Shown here: piece after piece, positions 1 to 6,275 of the stretch
Position numbering within the stretch: the stretch's first letter is position 1
How the letters are laid out: each line of letters starts with the position of its first letter
DNA from: Nitrospinota bacterium
GTDB lineage: Bacteria > Nitrospinota_A > UBA7883 > JACRLM01
Assembly: GCA_016235255.1 (NCBI GenBank)
Contig: JACRLM010000102.1
Location: 1 to 40,295, forward strand
DNA: 40,295 nucleotides
Direction of reading: 5' to 3'
Position numbers and translations under genes: made by a program
Notes under the pieces: generated by a model
Seen by the model: only the letters and a program-made list of their open reading frames with translations
What the model was told of the DNA's origin: nothing
The model's database searches: none

Positions 1-49
1 GCTCGACAACGGCGTCTGAAAACCCCAACTGCCCCGATTTACGGTTCAT
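1..49 (-). CDS. N-terminal start of a probable transposase (partial, runs off window)
   Basis: Only the first 16 codons are inside the window (MNRKSGQLGFSDAVVE). The ATG at 49-47 is preceded on the minus strand by a strong TGGAGG ribosome binding site, so this is very likely a real start. The short sequence resembles the beginning of some IS5/IS1182-type transposases ('...GQLGFADA...'), recalled from family knowledge and not provable from 16 residues. An AT-rich palindrome lies just upstream. What else it could be: any short-leader protein. Confidence is good for a gene start and low for the product. Confidence 0.35.
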   Translation of the reverse strand, partial: MNRKSGQLGFSDAVVE

Positions 50-60
50 TTCGCCTCCAG

Positions 61-95
61 CTATATATTGTATTACTATTGGTAATATAATATAG
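61..95. repeat. AT-rich interrupted palindrome upstream of the left-edge gene
   Basis: The arms CTATAT and TATTAC on the left match GTAATA and ATATAG on the right. They surround a 5-nt loop, with a small bulge in the left arm. The element sits directly upstream of the ribosome binding site of the leftward gene starting at 49. It could be an operator, or part of the end of an insertion sequence. Function is inferred from position only. Confidence 0.4.
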
Positions 96-117
96 CATCA
101 TAAAAGCAATTATGCAA

Positions 118-250
118 AGCTTTCCTTTACAAGGGGGAGTCCGCCACGGGCGGGTGGGGGTAATTCTTCAACCAGGCCTTACACTTCAAGATTACCTCCC
201 CGGCTCAGGCTTCGCCTTCGCCACCCCTCCTTGTAAAGGAGGGGAAACTT
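118..250. repeat. MITE-like inverted-repeat element
   Basis: Imperfect inverted repeats bound this stretch: CTTTCCTTTACAAGGGGGAG near 119-139, and the inverse of CCCCTCCTTTACAAGGAGGG near 225-246. Palindromic blocks built on 'CCTTTACAAGG' are a common type of dispersed intergenic repeat in bacterial genomes (general knowledge). The right arm lies inside the 3' end of the neighbouring DUF559 gene, so the last ~20 residues of that protein are encoded by repeat DNA. No transposase is inside, so any mobility would have to be provided in trans. Confidence 0.5.
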
Positions 251-674
251 TTTTCCCGCTATTTATTTCATCGCGCAACTCGGAAATCCGCTTTTCCAGC
301 GCCGTTAAAACACCGCGTAGATTTTTATAAATGTCATTATTGTAAAAGCGCAGGAATTGAATACCGAACATTTCCATTTTTTCCTGCCGTCTTTTGTCTT
401 TGACCTGCGCGTCATCAATAAAATGAGTGTCCCCGTCAAGTTCGATCGCCAATCTTAATTCCGGGCAGAAAAAATCAACGGCATACTCTTCAATTCCATA
501 CTGTCTTCTAAACTTGGCTCCCAAAACCTGCCTGTTTTTCAGCTTTGACCAAAGAATAACTTCCGCATCAGGCATTTTGTTTCGCAGTATTTTCCTTACA
601 AGTGTCCGTTCCTTTTTATTATAAACCTTCGTCATATCCGCCCATCTGAATCCAGAAACGCCACCGCGCTTCAT
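192..674 (-). CDS. DUF559 (Vsr/restriction-endonuclease-like) protein
   Basis: A 160-residue protein of the DUF559 family, which has the fold of very-short-patch-repair and restriction endonucleases. The core is recognisable: 'AEVILWSKLKNRQVLGAKFRRQ', then 'YAVDFFCPELRLAIELDGDTH', where the D...E-x-D residues are the expected PD-(D/E)XK-type site, followed by 'RRQEKMEMFGIQFLRF'. The ATG at 674-672 overlaps the stop of the upstream toxin gene; a GTG at 677 and an in-frame ATG at 635 (MTKVYNKKERT) are alternatives. The C-terminal ~20 residues (SPPLQGGVAKAKPEPG) come from an inverted-repeat element and are probably not part of the fold. Substrate unknown. Family assignment is confident; function as a nuclease is inference. 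Confidence 0.8.
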   Translation of the reverse strand: MKRGGVSGFRWADMTKVYNKKERTLVRKILRNKMPDAEVILWSKLKNRQVLGAKFRRQYGIEEYAVDFFCPELRLAIELDGDTHFIDDAQVKDKRRQEKMEMFGIQFLRFYNNDIYKNLRGVLTALEKRISELRDEINSGKKVSPPLQGGVAKAKPEPGR

Positions 675-961
675 CACCCATCATATTTCTTGCTCCCATG
701 AAACACAGCGATCACTTCCAGCCGTTCATCCATTATCTGATAGACGATACGGTAACCTTTGTATATCAATTCGCGAGTATCCGGGTCGTCTGATTCCGGG
801 ACAATCCTCCCCATTTCGGGAAAATCGTTTAGCCGTTCGACCGCTTCGAATATTCTTTCAACCAGCAATGAGGCGTAATAAGGAGAGTCCTGGGCAATGA
901 ATTGGTAAACATCTTCAAGATGTTCAAGAGACTGCCTTGACCACCTTATCGGCTTGCCCAT
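674..961 (-). CDS. ParE/RelE-family toxin
   Basis: A 95-residue protein of the RelE/ParE superfamily. It opens with 'IRWSRQSLEHLEDVYQFIAQDSP', contains the typical 'AVERLNDFPEMGRIVPE' helix and turn, and continues with 'RELIYKGYRIVYQI' and a C-terminal 'VIAVFHGSKKY' strand. This layout is closest to ParE, whose members poison gyrase, although RelE-type mRNA cleavage cannot be excluded. The gene start overlaps the end of the upstream antitoxin gene by 16 nt, the usual arrangement of such modules. Its stop overlaps the start of the DUF559 gene, so all three are probably co-transcribed. Confidence 0.85.
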   Translation of the reverse strand: MGKPIRWSRQSLEHLEDVYQFIAQDSPYYASLLVERIFEAVERLNDFPEMGRIVPESDDPDTRELIYKGYRIVYQIMDERLEVIAVFHGSKKYDG

Positions 962-1134
962 TTGCGCGCGATCTCTTTGGCCTCTTCGTGGGTGTGATAC
1001 TCGCCGTCGCGCAATTGCTGTTTGCCTTTCAGGATTGCCCGGTTGACGTATATCCCTTCCATGATGTCCTCAATGGTGGCGTCCCCCGGCAGCTTTCTGA
1101 TAAGCTCGATCACTTCGTCTTTGATAGTGGACAT
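946..1134 (-). CDS. Antitoxin of the ParE/RelE-type module
   Basis: A 62-residue acidic, helical protein beginning MSTIKDEVIELIRKLPGDAT. It is the presumed antitoxin: short, directly upstream of the toxin and overlapping it by 16 nt. The body 'TIEDIMEGIYVNRAILKG' followed by 'HEEAKEIARKW' resembles small addiction-module antitoxins whose C-terminal helix wraps the toxin. I chose the ATG at 1134 because AGAGGG sits just upstream; a longer form from 1194 would add 20 residues without a comparable site. Autoregulation is usual for the family, but no clear operator is visible. Confidence 0.75.
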   Translation of the reverse strand: MSTIKDEVIELIRKLPGDATIEDIMEGIYVNRAILKGKQQLRDGEYHTHEEAKEIARKWASR

Positions 1135-1275
1135 GAGCCCTCTTGGCTGATTGTTCCATTCGGCTTTTGCCTGCATGATTGCGGCCTTAGCCACGTCTAT
1201 TTTAACGCTCCTTCCAAAACCGCGTCAAACGGACGTCTGGATGACCCAAGCCCAAACTTCCCGCAATGTCAAAGA

Positions 1276-1308
1276 ACAGACGCCGGGGATGGCTGCCCGC
1301 CCCCGGCG
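1276..1308 (-). terminator. Possible terminator after aprA
   Basis: CGCCGGGG (1281-1288) pairs perfectly with CCCCGGCG (1301-1308) around a 12-nt loop. In the aprBA reading direction the stem is followed by TCTGTTCTTT, an imperfect T-rich run. It lies 10 nt beyond the aprA stop. The long loop and interrupted T-tract make it a moderate candidate. Confidence 0.45.
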
Positions 1309-1317
1309 GTTCCAAAT

Positions 1318-3237
1318 CTACTTCGCCACCAGGTCCTGGTGCGGAACCTTTTTCATCGTCCACTCGCCGCTCTTCGGGTCGAACCGGGAGTTGACGAAGC
1401 ATTTCCACTCCTTCTCGTCCAGGTGCGGATAGTCGCTCCTGTAATAAAAGCCCGGATACCGCGTCTCCTTGCGGAAATATATGTGCCGCAGGTGCATCTC
1501 CGCCGTCCAGATGCGGTGATAGTTCTCCCACGCGCGCAATAGCTCGTGCAGGTCCTTTGCCGCCATCTTCTGCGCGTCTTCCTTGAGCATGCCAAGAAGG
1601 TGGAGCGCCACGTCCATAAGCTTCTCCGACGTGGTGTAATACGTGGACGTTCCCGCCACATATTCGTCCATCATCTTGTTGAGCCGGAACATCACCATCC
1701 GGGGCCGGATGAAATTGGGATTTATCATCGGGTCGGTGGTGTAGTCCTTGTGGTCCATGTAGTTCTGGAACGGCTTGTAGATTTCCGCGGCGAGCTGTTC
1801 CTTCGTCGCGCCAATAGTTGGCTTGAAATCCTTGTTGTCCCGCACGAATTTCACCATGTTCTTCGCCGCGATGCGTCCCTCGGTGTAGGAGCCGGAGGAA
1901 AACTTGTGGCCGGATGCGCCCACGCCGTCGCCCGCCGTGAACAGTCCCTTCACGGTGGTCATGCGGTTATAGCCCCACTGCCATTCTTTCGGCGCCATGT
2001 CTTCCGGACCGGAGACCCATATGCCGCAGGCGCCCGCGTGTGAGCCGAGCAGATAAGGCTCTGTGGGCATCAGTTCCGATTTCGTCTCCTCGGGGCGGAT
2101 GCTCATGCCGGCCCAAAGGTTTGCCTGGCCGATGCACATGTCAAGGAAATCCTCCCACGCCTCGGCGACGAGGTGCTTGAACTGCTTAGCGTCCATGTTC
2201 TTGGCGAGGCTCGCCATCCCCGTGGGGGTGTCCATGAATATCGGGCCGCGCCCTTCCTTGAACTCCTTCATCGCCTGATGGTTGCGAAGGCAAGTGGATG
2301 GGACGTGCGCCAGGCCGTATGGCGGATATTCCTTGAGCATGTCCGCGTTCTTGGCCGAATAGTCCTCGCCAAGCCCGTTGATGGCCTTGGACTTGAAAAG
2401 CAGGAACCACGCGCCAACCGGGCCGTAACCGTCCTTGAACCGGGTCGGCACGAACCTGTTTTCCATCGTGGTCATCTCCGCGCCCACCTGCGCCGCCATG
2501 GCGTATGTGGAGCCTGCGTTCCACACTGGATACCACGCGCGCCCCATACCCTCGCCAGTGGAGCGGGGACGGAATATGTTCACCGCTCCGCCGCAAGCGA
2601 TGAGCACAGCCTTGGCCCGGAATATGTAAATCTTGTTCTCCCGGACCGAGAAGCCGATGGCGCCGGCGATCCTATTCTCATCCTTCTCGTCGAGCAGAAG
2701 CTTCACCACGAAACAGCGCTCTATGATGTTCTCCATCCCAAGCGCGTTCTTGGCCGCCTCGGCCACGATCACCTTGTACGATTCGCCGTTGATCATTATC
2801 TGCCATTTGCCGGAGCGGACTGGCTTGCCCCCTTCGGCCAGCGTCTTGCCTTCGTCGCCCGGCTGTTTCCACACCGGCAGGCCCCACTCCTCGAACAGTT
2901 GAACGGTGTCGTCCACGTGCCTGCCCACGTCATACACCAGGTCGTCCCGGGTGATGCCCATCAGGTCGTTGGCCACCATCTTCACGTAATCTTCCGGCGT
3001 GTTCTCGCCTAAGTAAGTGTTGATGGCGGAAAGCCCCTGGGCCACTGCGCCGGACCGGTCCATGGCGGCTTTGTCCACCAGGGTCACCTTGTATTTGCCG
3101 CCGGCCCAGCGGGTGGCCTCGAAGGCCGCTCCACAGGCGGCCATGCCGCCGCCGACTATCAATATGTCCGTCTCAACTTCGACTATGTTAGGATTCTGGC
3201 AAAAGTCCGCGTGGAACGCGTCTTGCGGTCTGACCAT
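1318..3237 (-). CDS. aprA: Adenylylsulfate reductase, alpha subunit (dissimilatory)
   Basis: The 639-residue FAD subunit of APS reductase, which interconverts adenosine 5'-phosphosulfate and sulfite plus AMP in the cytoplasm. The length is normal for AprA. The FAD dinucleotide motif is at residues 25-36 (ILIVGGGMAACG). Characteristic AprA blocks follow: 'SGAVAQGLSAINTYLG', 'MENRFVPTRFKDGYGPVG' and, near residue 430, 'LFTAGDGVGASGHKFSSGSY'. It lies 14 nt downstream of aprB, the usual order. The window lacks sat and the membrane partner qmoABC, so direction (sulfate reduction or sulfur oxidation) cannot be read from context. Identity as AprA rather than fumarate reductase or aspartate oxidase rests on these blocks and on AprB next door. 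Confidence 0.97.
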   Translation of the reverse strand: MVRPQDAFHADFCQNPNIVEVETDILIVGGGMAACGAAFEATRWAGGKYKVTLVDKAAMDRSGAVAQGLSAINTYLGENTPEDYVKMVANDLMGITRDDLVYDVGRHVDDTVQLFEEWGLPVWKQPGDEGKTLAEGGKPVRSGKWQIMINGESYKVIVAEAAKNALGMENIIERCFVVKLLLDEKDENRIAGAIGFSVRENKIYIFRAKAVLIACGGAVNIFRPRSTGEGMGRAWYPVWNAGSTYAMAAQVGAEMTTMENRFVPTRFKDGYGPVGAWFLLFKSKAINGLGEDYSAKNADMLKEYPPYGLAHVPSTCLRNHQAMKEFKEGRGPIFMDTPTGMASLAKNMDAKQFKHLVAEAWEDFLDMCIGQANLWAGMSIRPEETKSELMPTEPYLLGSHAGACGIWVSGPEDMAPKEWQWGYNRMTTVKGLFTAGDGVGASGHKFSSGSYTEGRIAAKNMVKFVRDNKDFKPTIGATKEQLAAEIYKPFQNYMDHKDYTTDPMINPNFIRPRMVMFRLNKMMDEYVAGTSTYYTTSEKLMDVALHLLGMLKEDAQKMAAKDLHELLRAWENYHRIWTAEMHLRHIYFRKETRYPGFYYRSDYPHLDEKEWKCFVNSRFDPKSGEWTMKKVPHQDLVAK

Positions 3238-3251
3238 TTTGTGATCCCCCC

Positions 3252-3683
3252 TTATTTAATCTTCGGCAAGGTCTTGCCGGCTTCGGTGAACAGGTTCGGA
3301 TTGTCCAGGTCCGCTTCCGCCGGGACCGGTTTTCCCTCGTATGCTTTTATGGAGCCTTCCGGCTTGGTGCGGATCGGGAACTTGAACCGGGACACCTTGC
3401 CGTCCCGGAATTTCACCGTCCACATGATAGAGTCCGTGGAGCGCATGGGAATGGACGTGCCCCCCATCGGCACGAAGTCCGCGTATGGCCTTGCCTCTAT
3501 CGCCTGCTGCGGGCAGATTTTCACGCACGAATAACATTCCCAGCACTGCTCCGGCTCCTGGTTCTGGGCCTTCATCCTCTCCTTGTCCAGGTACATCAGG
3601 TCGTGCGGGCAGATGTACATGCAGGCGGTCTTGTCCTGCCCTTTGCACCCGTCGCATTTTTCGGCAATGACGAAAGTAGGCAT
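3252..3683 (-). CDS. aprB: Adenylylsulfate reductase, beta (iron-sulfur) subunit
   Basis: The 143-residue electron-transfer subunit of APS reductase. Two [4Fe-4S] sites are visible: C10, C13, C21 and C25 (CDGCKGQDKTACMYICP), and C47, C50, C53 and C57 (CWECYSCVKICP). The 7-residue insertion between the second and third cysteine of the first site is typical of AprB. The tail after residue 65, including 'PMRSTDSIMWTVKFRDG', is the beta-sheet and extended segment that wraps the alpha subunit. A GGAGAGGGAGCG site precedes the ATG. It is the first gene of the leftward aprBA operon and is divergent from a LysR-type regulator. Confidence 0.97.
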   Translation of the reverse strand: MPTFVIAEKCDGCKGQDKTACMYICPHDLMYLDKERMKAQNQEPEQCWECYSCVKICPQQAIEARPYADFVPMGGTSIPMRSTDSIMWTVKFRDGKVSRFKFPIRTKPEGSIKAYEGKPVPAEADLDNPNLFTEAGKTLPKIK

Positions 3684-3886
3684 CGCTCCCTCTCCTAAAG
3701 AAAATTGTTGCGGCCGATCTGAATATCATGCTGCGCCGGACGGAAGGGCAGGGGGCCATCACCGTTGAGAACCAACGCGCTGGCCCAGCCGGCCCTGGCG
3801 GCCGAAGTCTCCACTCCCCCGGATTTCGCGGGAAACCCGTCTAACTTAAGGGGATTATGCGCCCCGGGCCTTAAAAAATAAAATAG

Positions 3887-3913
3887 ATAGTTTTGATAAT
3901 TCAGATAAACTAT
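3887..3913. promoter_or_regulatory. Candidate LysR-type operator between aprB and the regulator
   Basis: A perfect inverted repeat, ATAGTTT-N13-AAACTAT, contains a T-N11-A core typical of LysR-type binding sites. It ends 5 nt before the regulator's ATG, so binding there should repress the regulator's own gene. On the opposite strand a CATAAT hexamer (3854-3859) without a good -35 lies about 45 nt away in the aprB direction, as expected of an activated promoter. The palindrome is seen; its use as an operator is inference. Confidence 0.55.
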
Positions 3914-3918
3914 TGTGT

Positions 3919-4851
3919 ATGCTTAATCAAATAACCATACACCAGCTCGACCTTTTCCTGGTGGCGGCCAAACTCAAAAATTTTTCCCGCGCCGCCGACC
4001 AGATGGCCATCAGCCAGCCGGCCTTTTCCGCGCAGATAATCAAGCTTGAAAAGATTCTAGGGTCGCCCATGTTCGAGCGGATCGGCCGCAGGATAGAGCT
4101 GACTGACGCTGGAATGGCCTTCGAGGTGTACGCCCAGCGCACGATAGGCGCCCTGCGCGAAGGGAAGCAGGCCATAGACGACATGACAAAGAAAGTGGTC
4201 GGCACACTGCGGCTCGGCGCCTCCACCACAGTGGCCAACTACATCCTCCCCGAATTCCTGGGCAAGTACAAAAAGGCCCATCCGCAGGGAAAAGTGGAAA
4301 TGATGGTGGGCAACACAAACCAGATAGAGCAATCCCTTTTGCGCGGAGAGGTGGACCTTGGCATCGTGGAAGGTCCGGTGAAGAACAATAATATCGAGAC
4401 CTATCTTTTCAAGAACGACGAACTGGTGGTGATATTCTCCTCCACCCATTCATGGAAAAACCGGCGGACGGTGTCCATGGATGAGCTAAAAAAAGAGCCG
4501 CTGATAATCCGGGAGCGCGGATCGGGCACCCGCAAGGTGTTCATGGACCAGGTGGACTTTGACCACAACCCCCTCAACGTGGTAATGGAGCTGGGGGACA
4601 CGGAGGCGATCAAAAAGTCGGCCCAGGCCAATCTTGGGGTGGCGGTTGTCAGCCGCGCCGCCATCACCTCGGAGCTTAAGGACAAGTCATTGCGGTGCGC
4701 CAGCCTAGACGGGGTGAGCCTGCGCCGGAAGCTCACCTTGATTATCCTGAAAAACCGCTATCTATCAAACCCGCTGAAAGCTTTCACCGCGATATTGGAC
4801 CCCATTGAAAAAGTGGCGGAAAACAAGCCAGCCCACCGTGATAATTCCTGA
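3919..4851 (+). CDS. LysR-family transcriptional regulator, divergent from aprBA
   Basis: A 310-residue LysR-type regulator. The N-terminal winged helix-turn-helix (residues ~3-62) contains 'LKNFSRAADQMAISQPAFSAQI', the canonical recognition region. The effector-binding domain begins at 'GTLRLGASTTVANYILPEF' near residue 91 and includes 'RGEVDLGIVEGPV'. Overall it is close to the CysB/CbbR/YeiE-like branch and to the LysR proteins linked to selenium metabolism; I cannot choose between these. The ATG at 3919 is preferred over an in-frame TTG at 3913. Because it is divergent from aprBA with a LysR-like palindrome between them, control of APS reductase and of itself is a reasonable inference. 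Confidence 0.88.
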   Translation: MLNQITIHQLDLFLVAAKLKNFSRAADQMAISQPAFSAQIIKLEKILGSPMFERIGRRIELTDAGMAFEVYAQRTIGALREGKQAIDDMTKKVVGTLRLGASTTVANYILPEFLGKYKKAHPQGKVEMMVGNTNQIEQSLLRGEVDLGIVEGPVKNNNIETYLFKNDELVVIFSSTHSWKNRRTVSMDELKKEPLIIRERGSGTRKVFMDQVDFDHNPLNVVMELGDTEAIKKSAQANLGVAVVSRAAITSELKDKSLRCASLDGVSLRRKLTLIILKNRYLSNPLKAFTAILDPIEKVAENKPAHRDNS

Positions 4852-4869
4852 CGGCTCCGGGCAATAAAA

Positions 4870-4894
4870 AAAGGCGGCGTTTTGCGCCGCCTTT
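4870..4894. terminator. Bidirectional rho-independent terminator between lysR and ndk
   Basis: A perfect 10-bp stem, AAAGGCGGCG / CGCCGCCTTT, encloses the loop TTTTG. It is flanked by an A-run on the left (4866-4872) and T's on the right. It lies between the convergent ends of the LysR gene (4851) and ndk (4915), so it can stop transcription from both sides. Confidence 0.85.
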
Positions 4895-4914
4895 CAAATA
4901 GTCGAACGTGGCTG

Positions 4915-5328
4915 TTAAACTATCTCGGTCTCGCTGAAGAAATATCCGATCTCCCTGGCGGCGGACGTTTCGCTGTCCGAGCCGTGGACGGAATTTTTTT
5001 CCAGGTCCACCGCAAGCTCCTTGCGGATGGTGCCGGGGGCGGCGTTGGCCGGGTTTGTGGCGCCCATGATATCGCGCCATTTAGGCTGGGCGTTCTCCCC
5101 CTCCAGCACCGCCACAACGCACGGCCCGGAGCTCATGTAACCAGTCAGCGAGGCGAAGAAAGGCCGCGCCTTGTGCTCGGCGTAAAAGCCCTCCGCCTGG
5201 GCCTGGGTCATATGCATCCGTTTCAGGGCGGCCACCTTAAGGCCGCTCGATTCGATCCAGCTTACTATTTTCCCGGTCAGCGAACGCTCCACAGCGTCCG
5301 GCTTTATTATCGCGAAAGTGCGTGACAT
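4915..5328 (-). CDS. ndk: Nucleoside diphosphate kinase
   Basis: A 137-residue cytoplasmic enzyme moving the gamma-phosphate between nucleoside triphosphates and diphosphates through a phosphohistidine. The start '[13 protein letters not shown]' and the active-site segment 'NSVHGSDS' with H115 are diagnostic, and the length is standard. The ATG has a GGAGG site 7 nt upstream. It lies downstream of sucCD-korAB but behind a strong hairpin terminator, so it may be read only partly from that operon. The neighbourhood makes sense because succinyl-CoA synthetase produces or uses ATP/GTP that Ndk equilibrates. Confidence 0.96.
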   Translation of the reverse strand: MSRTFAIIKPDAVERSLTGKIVSWIESSGLKVAALKRMHMTQAQAEGFYAEHKARPFFASLTGYMSSGPCVVAVLEGENAQPKWRDIMGATNPANAAPGTIRKELAVDLEKNSVHGSDSETSAAREIGYFFSETEIV

Positions 5329-5346
5329 TATATCCTCCGTTAAAAA

Positions 5347-5387
5347 TGAAAAACCGGCGCCAGCATGGCTTTACCGCCAGCGCCGGT
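5347..5387 (-). terminator. Rho-independent terminator after korB
   Basis: ACCGGCGC (5353-5360) pairs with GCGCCGGT (5380-5387), and further pairing is possible inside the loop. In the minus-strand direction the stem runs into TTTTTC and then ATTTTTAA. It sits 19 nt after the korB stop and upstream of the ndk ribosome binding site. Confidence 0.75.
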
Positions 5388-5405
5388 GTATGTATCCCGA
5401 TAAAG

Positions 5406-6275
5406 TCAAGGTATGAAGTCGTCTATGATCTTGTTGATGTCGTAATCAACGGACGCCTTCGCCTTGTCCTTGATGCCGTTCAACCTGTCGAGCAGGCTGG
5501 GCTTGTCCACGTCGTAGAACACGCCGGTGGCTATCTTGCCGTCTATACCCTCGAAGGCGTATTTCAACGCCGCGTTCAGGTCCTTGGTATTGTGGTCTGC
5601 GGGCAGCTCACCGATCCTGTCCTTGTAAAAATCGAAGGTGTTCACCTTGTTGAACGTCGGGCAGGGGCTGATGATGTTCACAAATGAGAAGCCCTTGTGC
5701 TTTATCGCCCTTTTGACCAGGTCCTCCACCACTTTCGACTTGCTCGAATAACCCTGCGCCACGAAAGTGGCCCCATAGGTCAAACAGAAAGCCAGCGGGT
5801 TCAATGGATTGTCCGGCGCGCCATAAGGCGTGGTGGATGTGACCATCCCCAGCGGGGTGGTGGGGGACATCTGCCCCTTGGTAAGCCCGTATATGGAGTT
5901 GTCCATCATGATGTACGTGATGTCGGTGTTTTTCCTGGCCACGTGGGGCACGTGCCCGCCGCCGATGGAGAAGCCGTCCCCGTCGCCGCCGAAAGCTATC
6001 ACCTCAAGCTCCGGACGGGCCATCTTCACCCCGGTGGCCACCGGAAGCACCCGGCCGTGCGCCGTGTGCATCCCGTAGGTCTTCACGAAATACGGGAAAC
6101 GGGACGAACAGCCGATGCCGGAAACCAGCACCGTGTTGTTTATGTCGATCTGCAAATCGGCGAAAGCTTTTAAAACGGCGTTTAGCACGCCGTAGTCGCC
6201 GCAGCCCGGGCACCAGGTTGGCGGGATTTCGCTCTTGTAGTCCTTGGCTTTCAAAGGCTCTGTCGCGGTGGTCAT
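5406..6275 (-). CDS. korB: 2-oxoacid (2-oxoglutarate):ferredoxin oxidoreductase, beta subunit
   Basis: The 289-residue thiamine-diphosphate subunit. It binds a [4Fe-4S] cluster through C22 and C25 (WCPGCGDY), C56 (GIGCSSRFP) and a cysteine near residue 206 (ISPCPTF). The ThDP/Mg motif is 'AFGGDGDGFSIGGGH' followed by 'MDNSIYGLTKGQMSPTT', typical of two-subunit 2-oxoacid oxidoreductases. The stop of korA directly abuts the korB ATG, so the two are translationally coupled. Linkage to sucCD argues for 2-oxoglutarate as substrate over pyruvate; this is inference from context. Confidence 0.93.
   Translation of the reverse strand: MTTATEPLKAKDYKSEIPPTWCPGCGDYGVLNAVLKAFADLQIDINNTVLVSGIGCSSRFPYFVKTYGMHTAHGRVLPVATGVKMARPELEVIAFGGDGDGFSIGGGHVPHVARKNTDITYIMMDNSIYGLTKGQMSPTTPLGMVTSTTPYGAPDNPLNPLAFCLTYGATFVAQGYSSKSKVVEDLVKRAIKHKGFSFVNIISPCPTFNKVNTFDFYKDRIGELPADHNTKDLNAALKYAFEGIDGKIATGVFYDVDKPSLLDRLNGIKDKAKASVDYDINKIIDDFIP

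Noticed and set aside
2173..3012. A 279-codon forward frame inside aprA
   Set aside because: Antisense shadow of aprA, which has complete family motifs.
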